In this document: in pieces, positions 4,857-5,127 of the stretch
How the letters are laid out: every line of letters begins with the position of its first letter
How positions within the stretch are numbered: position 1 is the first letter of the stretch
Source: Gallionellaceae bacterium
GTDB lineage: Bacteria; Pseudomonadota; Gammaproteobacteria; Burkholderiales; Gallionellaceae
DNA: 5,127 bases
Direction: 5' to 3'
Assembly: GCA_947445045.1 (NCBI GenBank)
Contig: CANFCA010000112.1
Span: 1-5,127 of the forward strand
Made by a program: the position numbers and the translations under genes
Notes under the pieces: model-generated
Database searches by the model: none
What the model was told of the DNA's origin: nothing
Seen by the model: the letters and a program-made list of their open reading frames with translations, nothing else

Positions 4857-5127
4857 ATGGTCAGTTTGCAACCGCCGCTGTGTGATTTTGGTTGGAAGGC
4901 GCGTGATTTTGATTTGCTGGGCGTAGATGGCATTCGCTATAACTTAGCCAATGCGCGCGGCAAGAATGGTTTGCTGGTGATGTTCATTTGCAATCACTGC
5001 CCTTACGTAAAATCCATTCGTGATCGCATCGTGCGTGACACACGTGAACTGCAACAGCACGGCATCAACACCATCGCCATCATGTCGAATGACCCTGCGG
5101 AGTACGCGGAAGATTCGTTCGACAACA
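4857..5127 (+). CDS. Thioredoxin-like / redoxin-family protein (N-terminal part, cut by window edge)
   Basis: The first 90 codons are open to the right edge. ATG 4857 has AGGAG (4846-4850) 6 nt upstream, a strong ribosome site. The fold pattern is AhpC/TSA-thioredoxin-like: a first strand with FGWKARDFDLLGVDG (11-25), NLANARGKNGLLVMF (29-43), then the CNHC motif (Cys45 and Cys48) in FICNHCPYVKSI (43-54), and INTIAIMSNDPAEY (70-83). A CxxC with His-Cys followed by Pro indicates a dithiol redox centre; the exact substrate is unknown. The NHCPYVK context is characteristic of a widespread family of about 180-200 residues annotated only as thioredoxin-family protein. No signal peptide is visible, so it is probably cytoplasmic. 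It is divergent from rsmE. Confidence 0.9.
   Translation, partial: MVSLQPPLCDFGWKARDFDLLGVDGIRYNLANARGKNGLLVMFICNHCPYVKSIRDRIVRDTRELQQHGINTIAIMSNDPAEYAEDSFDN

Noticed and set aside
4785..4871. Longer rsmE starting at 4871
   Set aside because: The conserved MPRFYC start is at 4784, and the extension overlaps the start and ribosome site of the divergent gene.

Overview
The window looks like ordinary proteobacterial chromosome. Protein similarity recognised by eye favours a betaproteobacterium (Nitrosomonadales, Gallionellaceae or Methylophilaceae type): the FKBP and ArgA sequences read like members from those groups. This is recall, not a search result. Genes are densely packed, with moderate GC.

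Left half (1-2980, all minus strand; the transcription order is right to left). argA (N-acetylglutamate synthase, first step of arginine synthesis) is followed by an FKBP-type peptidyl-prolyl isomerase with a lipoprotein-like leader. Next comes a broken DUF486 small membrane protein gene, and then mpl (murein-peptide recycling ligase), which leaves the window at its left edge. Spacing is short (53 nt argA-FKBP, 75 nt FKBP-DUF486, 3 nt DUF486-mpl). A perfect REP-like palindrome lies between the FKBP gene and the DUF486 pseudogene. No shared metabolic job is evident; this looks like a loose housekeeping cluster.

Middle (2981-3443, no intact gene). On the plus strand a stop-free frame (3032-3247) encodes what looks like the extreme C-terminus of a repeat-rich surface or secreted protein with an Ig/HYR-like domain. 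Its strong intrinsic terminator is still in place (3290-3321). The rest of that gene is gone and argA begins directly beside it, so this looks like a deletion or rearrangement scar. I see nothing recognisable from 3322 to about 3386. After that come a possible -10 box and a perfect 10-bp inverted repeat upstream of hicA.

Right half (3444-5127). A complete hicA-hicB type II toxin-antitoxin module is translationally coupled through a 4-nt GTGA overlap. It converges with rsmE (16S rRNA m3U1498 methyltransferase, minus strand). rsmE is divergent from the start of a thioredoxin-like CNHC protein that runs off the right edge; their promoters must share a gap of about 72 nt.

I did not find an undescribed system. 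The items most worth a second look are the DUF486 frameshift, the surface-protein remnant with its surviving terminator, the hicAB operator-like repeat, and a possible second, cytoplasmic start in the FKBP gene.
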